A DNA stretch of 64,000 bases from Sphingobacteriia bacterium (GTDB lineage Bacteria; Bacteroidota; Bacteroidia; Chitinophagales; Chitinophagaceae): the NCBI GenBank assembly GCA_017304675.1, contig JAFKLS010000018.1, forward strand, positions 124,001-188,000, in the 5' to 3' direction. Positions 44,478 to 54,335 of the stretch are shown here, piece by piece. The notes under the pieces were generated by a model, which was not told where the DNA came from, did not search any database, and saw nothing but the letters and a program-made list of their open reading frames with translations. The number at the start of each line of letters is the position of its first letter. Positions within the stretch are counted from its first letter, which is position 1. Both the position numbers and the translations under genes were made by a program.

Positions 44478-47400
44478 TTATTCCGGTAATTTATGCCTGA
44501 ACATAAGCCGCAACATACTGGGCAGTACAATTAATAATAAAGGCATGGCAATAATAAATCCGCCAATTACGGCTATGGCCAGTGGCTGATGCAATTGTGC
44601 TCCGGTTCCAATTCCCAATGCAATGGGCGACAAAGCGATGATGGCCCCCAGGGCAGTCATTAGTTTAGGCCGCAATCTTGTTGAAATTGAATAAATAATG
44701 GCGTCGTCTACATTCTTCGATATTCTCCAGGACTCTCTGAATTGAAGGAAGGTAAAAATGGCATTCTCCCCAATAATCCCAACAATCATTATCAATCCTG
44801 TATAACTGCCTACATTTAAGGGTGTGTGTGTAAAGTATAACCCTAAATAACTTCCGCTGATGCCAAGCAACGCAATGATTAAGATGGTAAATGCCACTCT
44901 GAAATGTTTGAATAAAAACAATATCACACCAAATACCAATAAGCTTGCAGTGATTAAAATGATTAATAACTCTTTGAATGATTGTTGTTGTTCTGCATAA
45001 GCACCGCCATATACAATAGCATAGCCTTCGGGCAAAGTAATTTTATCTGATACTTCTTTTTGAATATCGCGAATTACACTACCCAGGTCTCTGCCTTCCA
45101 GTCTTGCTGAAACAACTCCCATACTCTGCAAATCTTCTCTCTGAATTTCTGCATCTCCGCTATTGATCCGAACATTTGCTAACTGATTGATAGGTTTTAA
45201 CTTCCCATTCGGTAAAAACACCAGTGTTTTATTAATATCCTCAACACTCAATGTTCTGCTGCCAGGATAAACCATTCTTATGTTGCTGAACTGCTCTTTA
45301 TCGTAAACGCTACCTACCAGATTACCTTCCAAAGAAGCTTGCAACTGATATTGCAAATTTGCGGGTGTAATACCATATTGTGCCAATATGGTATTATTCG
45401 GTTCAATGTTAATAGAGGGGCCTGCAATTACAATCCCATCAAACACATCAGCCGTTCCTTCTACTTTAGAAACAACAGTTGCCACCTGCTTCGATAATAT
45501 CTGCAGCTTCTTCTGGTCATTTCCAAAAATTTTTACTTCAATGGGCTGAACGCTGGTCATTAAATCTCCCAGCATATCACCAATCACCTGGCCAAAATCT
45601 ATCCGCAATGCAGGTTGTGTACTTTCAACCCGTTTACGGATATCGCTGATCACTTCTTCAGTTGTTTTATCTCTTTTCTTTTTTAACTGGATTAAGTAAT
45701 CGCCACGGTTAGGTTCTGTAATAAAAAAGCCCATTTGTGTTCCGGTTCTTCTGCTGTAAGCTTCTACCTCAGGAACCTTTACTAAAATTTTTTCTACTTC
45801 ACGCAGCATCCTGTCTGTTTCTTCTAATGATGTTCCGGGAGGTGAATTATAATCCAACACAATACTGCCTTCATCCATTTCGGGTAAAAAACCTGTTTCC
45901 AGTTTTGGATAGATATAATAAACAGAATATGCCAGTGCTATAATGATAACGAAACTTAAATAAGGCCTTCTAATAAAAAAGCCAACCCAACGTTGTTGCT
46001 TAACCTGGTGCGATTTTATTTTTTTATTCTTTTGAACAGCATTCACAGATGCGTCTCTTGTAAATAATAAGTATAATACCGGCAACACTATCCATGTAAC
46101 AAAGAATGAGCAAACCAGTGTAATGATCATTGTATTTGTCATTACTTTAAAATAAGCGCCGGCAACGCCGCTCATTAAAATAAAAGGAAGGAAAATAACA
46201 ATGGTACTTAACGATGAGCCGATCATGGCAGGCAATAAATAATGAACAGCTTTCTTTATTAATGAGTTGGTTGGCTCCTCAGGATGTTCTTCATGTGTTC
46301 GATGAATTTGCTCTACTACTACAATTGCATCATCAATAATTAATCCTATTGCTGCAGCAATAGCACCTAATGTCATTATATTAAATGTTTGCCCGGTAGC
46401 ATACAGGCAAATCAATGTTACACATAAAATAACCGGAATGGTAATTAAAATAACGGCGCTTGCTTTTAATGAACGCAGAAAAACAATAGCAACCAGAATG
46501 GCCAATGCCAACCCTATAAACAAGCTATCTGTTACACTTTTCACCGAGTCTTTTACAAAGTCTGCCTGCTCATAAAACGGAAGAATATTCACATCTTTCG
46601 GAACAATCTTTTTCAGCTCCTTCAGTTTTGCATCCATTTTATCACTCAATTCAACAAGATTGGCATTAGGTTGTTTAATCACTGCCAATAAAATTCCTTC
46701 ATGGCCGTTTGCGTTAATCTTAATGTATTCTTTTGCTTCCTGTATCTGTACGCTGGCAACATCTTTCAACAATACAATTCTTTTACCGTCATTTTTAATC
46801 ACCACATTCTCTAATTGGCTTTTAGAAACAACCTGTGCATCGGTAACTGTTAAATACAATAAGCGGTAATCTGATAAATAACCATTCGATTTTACAAAAT
46901 TGGTTTGCGATAAGGATGTGTTGATATTATCGGGCGTAATTCCCAGCGTGCTCATCTTTTGAACATCTAATACCATCCAATATTCTTTTTGTTTTCCGCC
47001 GATGATTCTTATTTCCGAAACACCTTCTACCTGCGATAAAAATGGTTTAATAGTGTACATAGCCAACAACTTCATCTCAATGGGTGAACGTGTTTTGCTT
47101 TCTAACGAATAGCCGGTGATGGGAAGAATAGACGGGTTCATTCTTTCCACTGTAATATTTATGTCTGGCGGAAGTGTATTTCTTATTTCATTGATCTTAG
47201 ATTCTATTCTTTGCAAACTGATATCGATATTGGTATTCCAGTCCATGAATGCAGAAATCTCGCAGCTTCCTCTGCTGGTTGTGCTGCGGATCATTTTCAA
47301 ATCAGGAACTTTTTTTACTGCATTTTCCAGTTCGCGGGTTACCGTTATCATCATCTTTTTAACAGGTTGCTGGCCTGCATCTGCAATGATTTTTATTTTT

Positions 47401-47522
47401 GGAAAGGTGATTTCCGGAAATAATGAGGTTTGCATTTTACTGTATGCAAACAAGCCGCCCATAATAACAATGGCAACCAAAACCGTAACCGGGTTCTTAT
47501 AGGTAGTGAAAAAATTTTTCAT
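44478..47522 (-). CDS. RND-family inner-membrane efflux pump
   Basis: 1014 residues, twelve membrane helices in the AcrB/CzcA layout: helix 1 at ~12-30 (NPVTVLVAIVIMGGLFAYSK), a porter domain, helices 2-6 (~335-480), second porter domain, helices 8-12 (~850-1010). Family motif AAIGLIIDDAIVVVEQIHR is present. It would export toxic compounds or metals, driven by protons; the substrate is unknown. It is the last structural gene of a five-gene operon that starts with its own two-component system at 51718. Confidence 0.93.
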   Translation of the reverse strand: MKNFFTTYKNPVTVLVAIVIMGGLFAYSKMQTSLFPEITFPKIKIIADAGQQPVKKMMITVTRELENAVKKVPDLKMIRSTTSRGSCEISAFMDWNTNIDISLQRIESKINEIRNTLPPDINITVERMNPSILPITGYSLESKTRSPIEMKLLAMYTIKPFLSQVEGVSEIRIIGGKQKEYWMVLDVQKMSTLGITPDNINTSLSQTNFVKSNGYLSDYRLLYLTVTDAQVVSKSQLENVVIKNDGKRIVLLKDVASVQIQEAKEYIKINANGHEGILLAVIKQPNANLVELSDKMDAKLKELKKIVPKDVNILPFYEQADFVKDSVKSVTDSLFIGLALAILVAIVFLRSLKASAVILITIPVILCVTLICLYATGQTFNIMTLGAIAAAIGLIIDDAIVVVEQIHRTHEEHPEEPTNSLIKKAVHYLLPAMIGSSLSTIVIFLPFILMSGVAGAYFKVMTNTMIITLVCSFFVTWIVLPVLYLLFTRDASVNAVQKNKKIKSHQVKQQRWVGFFIRRPYLSFVIIIALAYSVYYIYPKLETGFLPEMDEGSIVLDYNSPPGTSLEETDRMLREVEKILVKVPEVEAYSRRTGTQMGFFITEPNRGDYLIQLKKKRDKTTEEVISDIRKRVESTQPALRIDFGQVIGDMLGDLMTSVQPIEVKIFGNDQKKLQILSKQVATVVSKVEGTADVFDGIVIAGPSINIEPNNTILAQYGITPANLQYQLQASLEGNLVGSVYDKEQFSNIRMVYPGSRTLSVEDINKTLVFLPNGKLKPINQLANVRINSGDAEIQREDLQSMGVVSARLEGRDLGSVIRDIQKEVSDKITLPEGYAIVYGGAYAEQQQSFKELLIILITASLLVFGVILFLFKHFRVAFTILIIALLGISGSYLGLYFTHTPLNVGSYTGLIMIVGIIGENAIFTFLQFRESWRISKNVDDAIIYSISTRLRPKLMTALGAIIALSPIALGIGTGAQLHQPLAIAVIGGFIIAMPLLLIVLPSMLRLMFRHKLPE

Positions 47523-47587
47523 TCAAATGTTTTTATTATACAGATTGTATCGAATTACACGGATCTTTTTTTGATTAAAAACCCGTG

Positions 47588-48538
47588 TTATTGTTTTGTT
47601 ACCACAACTTTTGCCGTGTCTGCCAATCCGTAATTACCCGTTAGTAAAATCTGATCTGTTGATTTCAATTTGGGTGAAACAATTTCTACCATTGTTTTTG
47701 TTTCAAGACCCTTTACTACAGGAACTTTTACAGCAGTAATGCTATCCGTCATTTTCATTACCCAAAACTCTGTTTGAATTTCATTCGACAACACAGCCTC
47801 TTTTGGCAGAGATGTAGTGTTCGATTTTTCTTTCTTTACCAAGCTCACTTTAGCAATTAGGTTTTCCGGAATTTGCTTTTCGGTATTTACATGAATTACA
47901 TAACTCTGCGTTTGCGAAACAGCATCTACAGTGGGTAAAGCATTGGCTATTGTTCCGTTTAATAAACTGCCATCGGGCAACTTCAATTGCAATTGTTTGT
48001 TATTGGGCAAATAGGGTTTTAATTCATAAGGCAGATCTAATAAAAAAACAAAGCTTTTGGTATCTGTTATGGTGGCCAGTTGCTCTCCATCCTGAACATA
48101 ATCGCCAGCCCTGTAATTTATTTGGGTAATATAACCTGTACCAGGAGATTTAATATGAAGCACACCTTCAAAATGTAAGCTGGTGTCTAATGCATTCACT
48201 GTATTTCCCAGGCTTTGCGACTCCTTCGTTTTAATTACAAACAGTTCCTCTCCTTTTACAACATATTTACCCATAAGTGCATTAGACATTTGCAGGTAAC
48301 CATTGGCATTTGCCTTTACAAATGTTTTTAGCATAAAAGAGGAAACTGCATTTAATTCTACCGCATCGGTCATAGATCCCATCTGCGGAGAAGTGAGTGT
48401 AACGGGCGTTCCGGTAATCTCTACTTTTTCTTCAGCTCCTTCTTTCGGTGCAGCCTCTTGTTTATCCTGTTGTTTGCACGCAGCAAAACACAACAACAAC
48501 AATGTGTATCGGGCATAGGTTCTGATGTATCTTGTCAT
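47588..48538 (-). CDS. Periplasmic adaptor (membrane fusion) lipoprotein of the RND pump
   Basis: 316 residues with a lipoprotein signal (LLLLCFAAC). The HlyD-like barrel-sandwich part reads FVKANANGYLQMSNALMGKYVVKGEELFVIKT ... IKSPGTGYITQINYRAGDYVQDGEQLATI. The helical hairpin is very short, as in many Bacteroidetes adaptors. It connects the pump with the outer-membrane channel encoded just upstream, from which it is separated by 5 bases. Confidence 0.88.
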   Translation of the reverse strand: MTRYIRTYARYTLLLLCFAACKQQDKQEAAPKEGAEEKVEITGTPVTLTSPQMGSMTDAVELNAVSSFMLKTFVKANANGYLQMSNALMGKYVVKGEELFVIKTKESQSLGNTVNALDTSLHFEGVLHIKSPGTGYITQINYRAGDYVQDGEQLATITDTKSFVFLLDLPYELKPYLPNNKQLQLKLPDGSLLNGTIANALPTVDAVSQTQSYVIHVNTEKQIPENLIAKVSLVKKEKSNTTSLPKEAVLSNEIQTEFWVMKMTDSITAVKVPVVKGLETKTMVEIVSPKLKSTDQILLTGNYGLADTAKVVVTKQ

Positions 48539-48543
48539 AAAAT

Positions 48544-49782
48544 TTATTTTCTGTTCCAGTAATTAATTTGATTTAAAATTTGCAGTTTGCCAATATTGTT
48601 CTGCGTAATAATATTTTTTGTGGTGAGATAATTGCCTATTGCCAAAATATAATCCGGCATATGTACATCGCCTGTTTCCAATAGCTTTTTGTTAGCTTCA
48701 ATTAATGCCTCATTGTATTTCAATTGACTTTCTGCCTCATTAATTACCTGTTGTATTGCATTAAGCTGTTGATACAACTGTGCTACCTGTTGCTGGTATT
48801 GCACTTTAAAATAATCCCTGTACTGCTGTCGTGTTTTTTCTGCAATATTTAATTTATCGTATTGCATTCTTTTCTGCTTACCATCGTAAATAGGAACGGT
48901 TAACGTTATACCGGCACTTACTCCAAAATTTTTATACGCTTCCTCTGCAAATGTGGTAAGGTATCCTGCATCGGCATACAAATTCACTTTGGGTTTGTAA
49001 TTAAAGGCAATTTGCGAAGCATTGTTTTTAATTTTCAAACTATCAATATTAAACTGCTGATAGAACACAGAGCCCTCGGCATCGGGCAGCGCTACTGTTT
49101 CAAACTCCGGCCTGGAAAGTACTGCCAATGAAGTGTCTCTGATGCCGCACAGGTAATTTAGCGCTGAAAGATCATTCTTATATTGTACACTTATCTGCGT
49201 AATTGTTAACTGTTGCTGCTTAATGGTTACCAGAAAACTCAGATAGTCGGTTTGCCGGTATACTCCTCTTTCTGCCAGGCGCTTCAATATCTGTTCTTCT
49301 TTTTGCAGCAAAACCTGAATTTGTTTATTGAATTCTATTTGCTGGGCATCTCCATATGCAATAATATACTGTGCAGCAATGGAACGTTTTAAATCCTGCT
49401 CCGTTATTTTGCCTGATACGGTGAGTGACTCGTTTAACAATCTAATGGCTTCTTCCTGGTTCGCCAGGTTTTCTTTACCTACTAATTTTTGTGTTGCAGT
49501 TACCAATTGACTAAAATTGGTTCCGTTAGTGATAGAGCCATCATAACCCCATCCTTTGTATGTGGGTGCATGTGTTAGCGTACCTATACCATTAACCTGC
49601 GGCTTATAGCCTGCCAGAATACGCATGCTATCTATTGCATTAGATAGCTTCTGGTTATTATAATCTTTTAGTAAAGGGCTATTACCGATGCCTGCACCAA
49701 TATAGTCTTCTAATTTTTTTTCCTGTGCAAACAGGCCGGTATACAGCACCAGGAAAAACAGGAACGAAAAATACTTCATCAT
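48544..49782 (-). CDS. TolC-family outer-membrane efflux protein
   Basis: About 412 residues. I chose the ATG at 49782, which overlaps the stop of the kinase gene by one base (TAATG); 49791 is a longer alternative. Signal peptide (MMKYFSFLFFLVLYTGLFAQ) followed by the repeated helical-hairpin architecture of TolC (QYRDYFKVQYQQQVAQLYQQ, EAQLKYNEALIEANKKLLETG-type). It forms the exit duct of the efflux system. Confidence 0.88.
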   Translation of the reverse strand: MMKYFSFLFFLVLYTGLFAQEKKLEDYIGAGIGNSPLLKDYNNQKLSNAIDSMRILAGYKPQVNGIGTLTHAPTYKGWGYDGSITNGTNFSQLVTATQKLVGKENLANQEEAIRLLNESLTVSGKITEQDLKRSIAAQYIIAYGDAQQIEFNKQIQVLLQKEEQILKRLAERGVYRQTDYLSFLVTIKQQQLTITQISVQYKNDLSALNYLCGIRDTSLAVLSRPEFETVALPDAEGSVFYQQFNIDSLKIKNNASQIAFNYKPKVNLYADAGYLTTFAEEAYKNFGVSAGITLTVPIYDGKQKRMQYDKLNIAEKTRQQYRDYFKVQYQQQVAQLYQQLNAIQQVINEAESQLKYNEALIEANKKLLETGDVHMPDYILAIGNYLTTKNIITQNNIGKLQILNQINYWNRK

Positions 49783-51044
49783 TATTTCCAATTAAAGTGA
49801 ACAGAAAAAATATGTTGATTATTTGTAAACGAATAAGAAACGCTGAAACCTGCGGCCCTGGCAATTTCAAACACGATAGCCAACCCCAATCCAACACCTT
49901 CCTGGTTTGGCTGCGCTTTATAAAAGCGTTGAAATATTTTATCTTCTTCCAGGCTGCCGTTGGCAGCAGTATTTGTAACCACTAATTTTGTGCTGTTAAG
50001 CTCAACATTTACCATACCGCCTGCCGGCGTATATTTTATTGCATTGCTTAAAAAATTATTCAATAATATTTCTGCCAATTGCTGATGAAATAATAAAACA
50101 AGCGGCTCTATCTTCCTCCCTACATCAATTTTTCTTGAAAGGAACAATTCTTTTTTCTCTTCCAATTTCTGTTCAATAAGCTCCGAAATATTTACTTCTT
50201 CGTTCAGGGCAAATTGTGTATTCTCTAATTTTGTAAGTAACAATAAAGATTGGTTAAGCCTTGTGAGTTTTTGAATACTGTCTTCAATTCCTAAAATGTT
50301 TTTTATTGCCTCTTCTTTTAATTCAGACTGCTGAAGCAACATATCTGTTTTTGAACGAATCACTGCCAAAGGCGTTTGCATTTCGTGAGATGCATTTTCT
50401 GTAAATGCTTTCAATGCCAGGTAATCCGCTTCAATACGTTGCGTCATACTATTCAAACTTTCATTCAGCAGGTTAAATTCGTTAACCGAATTGCGGGGAA
50501 GCGATAACGATTGCTTGTCTTTTATCTCGTATTTTCTAATCTGGTCTACAGAATAATAGAAAGGCTGCCATAAACGGTTTATAATACTTCTGTTAATAAA
50601 AAAATTAAGTAATAATATTAATGCCACCATACCAATGGTAACAAGAATAACCAGCTTTAAAAGTATCTCCGTTTCTACTTCAGATTTGCTTACAGAAACT
50701 ATGTAATACTGCTGGTTAATATTTAAAGAGAATAGTAGTTGCCTTGCAGTTTCCCATTCTTTTTCGCGCTCATTGTAATACCTGTAGTTCCCGATCTTTC
50801 TCTTTAAAAGAGGTTTGTCTGTAGGTGTAATGGTTACCCATTGGTGTTTGGTATTTTGAATATCCGGTAATTGATGGTGCACTTCTGCATACTCATGTAT
50901 TTCCTGCTGTTCAGAATGTAATGTTTCATCTAATTGTTTAATCAGTATATACTGCAAAGCAAAATAAAAAGCCACGCTGCCAACAACAAAAATGAAGATG
51001 GTGGCCAGTACATTAATACGGTTATATTTTGCAAACAATTTCAT
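49782..51044 (-). CDS. Sensor histidine kinase of the efflux operon
   Basis: 420 residues with two membrane helices (~12-32 and ~130-150) around a ~95-residue periplasmic sensor, a HAMP-like linker, HisKA with NASHEMQTPLAVIRSK, and an ATPase with LLNNFLSNAIKYTP and GVGLGLAIVFEIARAAG. It would phosphorylate the regulator encoded immediately upstream (one-base overlap) in response to a periplasmic stimulus, likely the efflux substrate or envelope stress. Confidence 0.93.
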   Translation of the reverse strand: MKLFAKYNRINVLATIFIFVVGSVAFYFALQYILIKQLDETLHSEQQEIHEYAEVHHQLPDIQNTKHQWVTITPTDKPLLKRKIGNYRYYNEREKEWETARQLLFSLNINQQYYIVSVSKSEVETEILLKLVILVTIGMVALILLLNFFINRSIINRLWQPFYYSVDQIRKYEIKDKQSLSLPRNSVNEFNLLNESLNSMTQRIEADYLALKAFTENASHEMQTPLAVIRSKTDMLLQQSELKEEAIKNILGIEDSIQKLTRLNQSLLLLTKLENTQFALNEEVNISELIEQKLEEKKELFLSRKIDVGRKIEPLVLLFHQQLAEILLNNFLSNAIKYTPAGGMVNVELNSTKLVVTNTAANGSLEEDKIFQRFYKAQPNQEGVGLGLAIVFEIARAAGFSVSYSFTNNQHIFSVHFNWK

Positions 51045-51718
51045 TATAGTTGCATTTTATATCCTACGCCATATAAAGATTTAATAGGGTCTTCCATTCC
51101 TGCCTGCACAATTTTTTTTCTAAGGTTCTTTATATGTACATAAATAAAATCAAGATTGCCTGCCATATCCATATCATCGCCCCACAAATGTTCTGCAATA
51201 GCGTTTTTAGATAATACTTTATTCTTATTGGCAATAAAGAATAACAAAAGCTGGTATTCTTTTAAAGTGAGTTCCACCGGTTTGCTTTTAATTTTAACAG
51301 ATTGGCCGGCTGTATCAATCTCCATATCGCCAACAGTCATTAAAGACCTGCCATTGAATTTTTTTCTCCTGATGATTGCTGCAATGCGCACACTTAGTTC
51401 TGAGAGATGAAAAGGCTTGGTAAGGTAATCGTCTGCCCCCAGTTGCAATCCTCCGATTTTATCGTCTAACGAATCTTTAGCGGAAATAATGATCACACCA
51501 TCTGTTTTATTATTCTGTTTCAGATACTTCAACAACTGCAAACCAGAACCTCCCGGAAGCATGATATCCAAAACAATACAATCATACTCATACAACTCAA
51601 TCTTTTCAACGGCCGCAGAATATTCCGTTACAAACTCGCATATATAGCCGCTTGCACTTAAAAAGGCAACAATGCTTTGATTTAAAGCCAATTCATCTTC
51701 TATGATCAGTAGTTTCAA
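51044..51718 (-). CDS. OmpR-family response regulator of the efflux operon
   Basis: 224 residues. The receiver has Asp51 in CIVLDIMLPGGSG, followed by KPFHLSEL and an OmpR-type winged helix (LTLKEYQLLLFFIANKNKVLSKNAIAEHLWGDD ... VHIKNLRKKI, YGVGYKM). It is the first gene of a unit running regulator, kinase, TolC, adaptor, pump, an arrangement like CusRS-CusCBA, and probably activates it. Confidence 0.95.
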   Translation of the reverse strand: MKLLIIEDELALNQSIVAFLSASGYICEFVTEYSAAVEKIELYEYDCIVLDIMLPGGSGLQLLKYLKQNNKTDGVIIISAKDSLDDKIGGLQLGADDYLTKPFHLSELSVRIAAIIRRKKFNGRSLMTVGDMEIDTAGQSVKIKSKPVELTLKEYQLLLFFIANKNKVLSKNAIAEHLWGDDMDMAGNLDFIYVHIKNLRKKIVQAGMEDPIKSLYGVGYKMQL

Positions 51719-51775
51719 ATCTATTTATTACAGTACAAAATAGTGCATCAATTCTGTAGCAATCTTAAATTCTAT

Positions 51776-54265
51776 TTAATTTTCTACAGGAATTTGCGGG
51801 CCATTATCTTCTTTCTCTTTTTTCACCTGCAGCTTGCCGAATTTATAACTAAAACTTATTCCAAAAGAACGCAATGGAACGTAGCGTATATTGGTTGATT
51901 GATAGTTTGCCGTACCTACGGTACTAAGCTGTTTTACATATTCGTTAAATGGATTGGTGGCTGTGAATCCAAAGCTTGCTTTTTTGTTCAGGAATTGCTT
52001 GCGCAAAGCGAAAGTATACGTTAGAAACTGGGGCTGCTTACCCTGAATATTGTTAAAGGGGGAATTATAATTTACAAAACATTCGGTAATAAAATCTTTT
52101 TGCAACTGGTAAGAAAGGTTTACGTTGGTACGAACACCAAAAGCATTTACAACATTTCCTCCGCTCAGATCGTTTACAATATGCCTGTTTGAAACAAAGG
52201 TGTTTATCCTGATGTTCCATTTATTCTGAACAGGAAGCGATAGAGAAACATTTATTCCACTGGTAAGCTCCTTACCAATATTCTTCCTGGTTGATACAGA
52301 TACATTCTGATAAACAGAATCGCCGATCTGGTATTTCGGGTAAAAATCGGTGTATGGTTTTATATCATATGTATTATAACGTTCTACCCAAGAAATACTT
52401 AGATTACCTCCTTTGGCAAAGGATTTATTATACCCCAACTCAAAATTATTGCCCAGTTCAGGCATAAGCAATGGGTTACCTGCCGTAATATTATAGGGAT
52501 CGCTGAGGTTTTTAAAGGGGTTGATCTCTCTGTAATCCGGGCGTTCTATCCTGTGTGTATATGCCAGTTTAATTGTTTGTTTATTGGCCATCTCGTGCAA
52601 CAACATAACAGATGGCACCCAGCTATTGTAAACAGGTATGGCCGTATTGGGAAAGTCTATTTCTGTATTGGTATGTTCAAAACGAAGCCCGGTATTCACT
52701 TTCAAAAAATGAAGCAGGGTAAAATTTGCCGATACATATGCTGCATATATTTTCCTGTCATAATTCAGCTTATATGATTGGCTGCTATCGAATATAAAAT
52801 TATTGTTTGCCGTATTCAGTACGTACACATCGGCTTCGCTAAAAATATGCTCACGAATATATTTTATGCCAGTTTCTATTGCCGCATCATTTTTTAAAGG
52901 CTGGCTGTAATCAATACTAAAGTTGAATTCATTATTTATTCCCGGGTTATGGCTAGTTGATCCTACAAATGGTGAGGACTGGGTTTTATAATTCTGAACC
53001 TGCGAATAATCGGATAAGTTCTGCCCCAGGCTCGTTATGGCAGAGATATTCAATTCCTGTTTTTCTTTATTGAATTTTCTTTTGTAGTTCACATTCCATC
53101 CTACCGTTTGAGACGAGGAACTGTTATGGGCATTTCTTACGGTAAATATGTTCCCCAACATATTATTATTAAAATCTGTTGTTTGCATCTGCTGATTCGT
53201 TGCACCTGAGCTGCTGTTATCAAAATGCATATAAGAGAATGCCCCAGTGATGCTTTCTTTTTTATTCATCGCCCAATCGAACCCTGCGCCTGTCTGGTAA
53301 CCATGCCTTACAAAATCGCCATATCCATCCTGCAGAATACGCGTGCTTGTTTTTCCCATAGAATCTACAGACAATCTGTTTTGCGAGTTAAGTGTTCTTG
53401 AATTCAGTTGTGCATTACCACTGAAAAAAGCGTTCACGCCAAAATTGCGGTTCTTATAATTAAAATTAAATGCGCCGTTCTCTAATCTCGTTCCTGCAGA
53501 AAGGTTAACAGAGCCGTTAATGCCTTTTAAATTATTATCTTTTAAGATGATATTAATGATACCGCCGGTTCCTTCTGCATCGTATTTTGCGCCGGGGCTG
53601 GTAATTGCTTCAATGCTTTTTATCTGGCTTGCGGGAATGGCAGCCAGGGCATCTGCAATACTGTTACCAAAAGCTGTAGAAGGTTTTCCGTTAATGAGAA
53701 AACGTATGCTGGAGCTACCCAATAATTCAACATTCCCGTCTATATCTACCGATACTTGCGGAACTTTTTTTAATACATCTAATGCAACACCACCCTGCGA
53801 AGTAACATCGTTCGCAACATTGTATACGATCCTGTCAACTTTATTCTCAATCACTTTTGCTTTAGAATAAACCGTTACCTCCTGCAGGTTAGCGGCCTGC
53901 TTATTACTCAATAAAATATTACCCAGCATTATTTCAGAAGCAGCAATATTAATATTGAAAATATTTTTTGTTTTATAGCCAACAAAACCAACTTCAATGC
54001 GGTAGTTACCCAACATGATTTTATCAATAACAAAATGCCCTTTTACATTAGAAACAACACTTGCAAAAACTTTAGTGTCATCTTTCTTATAAAGATTAAT
54101 AAAAGCATACTCCAGTGGTTTGCCGTTAGCGGAATCTATTACCTTACCGGTTAATTTGCCTTTTCCTTCTGCGGCAACCTGCGCTTGCACTTTATTAATT
54201 CCCACGAAAAAGATTAACATAAAAAAGCAGGCTCGCAGTAATACATCACATTTTTTATTCATCAT
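51776..54265 (-). CDS. TonB-dependent-receptor-like outer-membrane barrel protein
   Basis: 829 residues with signal peptide (MMNKKCDVLLRACFFMLIFFVGINKVQA). A carboxypeptidase-D-like domain is at ~35-120 (GKLTGKVIDSANGKPLEYAF), a plug-like region at ~140-240 (ALDVLKKVPQVSVDIDGNVELLGSSSIRFLINGKPS, ITSPGAKYDAEGTGGIINIILK), then a barrel (type OMP_b-brl_3) with RIERPDYREINPF and a C-terminal FSYKFGKLQ strand. The TonB box is not evident. Ligand unknown. It lies between two RND operons on the same strand, 57 bases from the regulator gene. Confidence 0.88.
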   Translation of the reverse strand: MMNKKCDVLLRACFFMLIFFVGINKVQAQVAAEGKGKLTGKVIDSANGKPLEYAFINLYKKDDTKVFASVVSNVKGHFVIDKIMLGNYRIEVGFVGYKTKNIFNINIAASEIMLGNILLSNKQAANLQEVTVYSKAKVIENKVDRIVYNVANDVTSQGGVALDVLKKVPQVSVDIDGNVELLGSSSIRFLINGKPSTAFGNSIADALAAIPASQIKSIEAITSPGAKYDAEGTGGIINIILKDNNLKGINGSVNLSAGTRLENGAFNFNYKNRNFGVNAFFSGNAQLNSRTLNSQNRLSVDSMGKTSTRILQDGYGDFVRHGYQTGAGFDWAMNKKESITGAFSYMHFDNSSSGATNQQMQTTDFNNNMLGNIFTVRNAHNSSSSQTVGWNVNYKRKFNKEKQELNISAITSLGQNLSDYSQVQNYKTQSSPFVGSTSHNPGINNEFNFSIDYSQPLKNDAAIETGIKYIREHIFSEADVYVLNTANNNFIFDSSQSYKLNYDRKIYAAYVSANFTLLHFLKVNTGLRFEHTNTEIDFPNTAIPVYNSWVPSVMLLHEMANKQTIKLAYTHRIERPDYREINPFKNLSDPYNITAGNPLLMPELGNNFELGYNKSFAKGGNLSISWVERYNTYDIKPYTDFYPKYQIGDSVYQNVSVSTRKNIGKELTSGINVSLSLPVQNKWNIRINTFVSNRHIVNDLSGGNVVNAFGVRTNVNLSYQLQKDFITECFVNYNSPFNNIQGKQPQFLTYTFALRKQFLNKKASFGFTATNPFNEYVKQLSTVGTANYQSTNIRYVPLRSFGISFSYKFGKLQVKKEKEDNGPQIPVEN

Positions 54266-54335
54266 CCATTACAATTTGATGCAAACTTAACCTCGCTTTT
54301 TAAAGACAATCTGAAGTATCTGCTATAAATGCAAA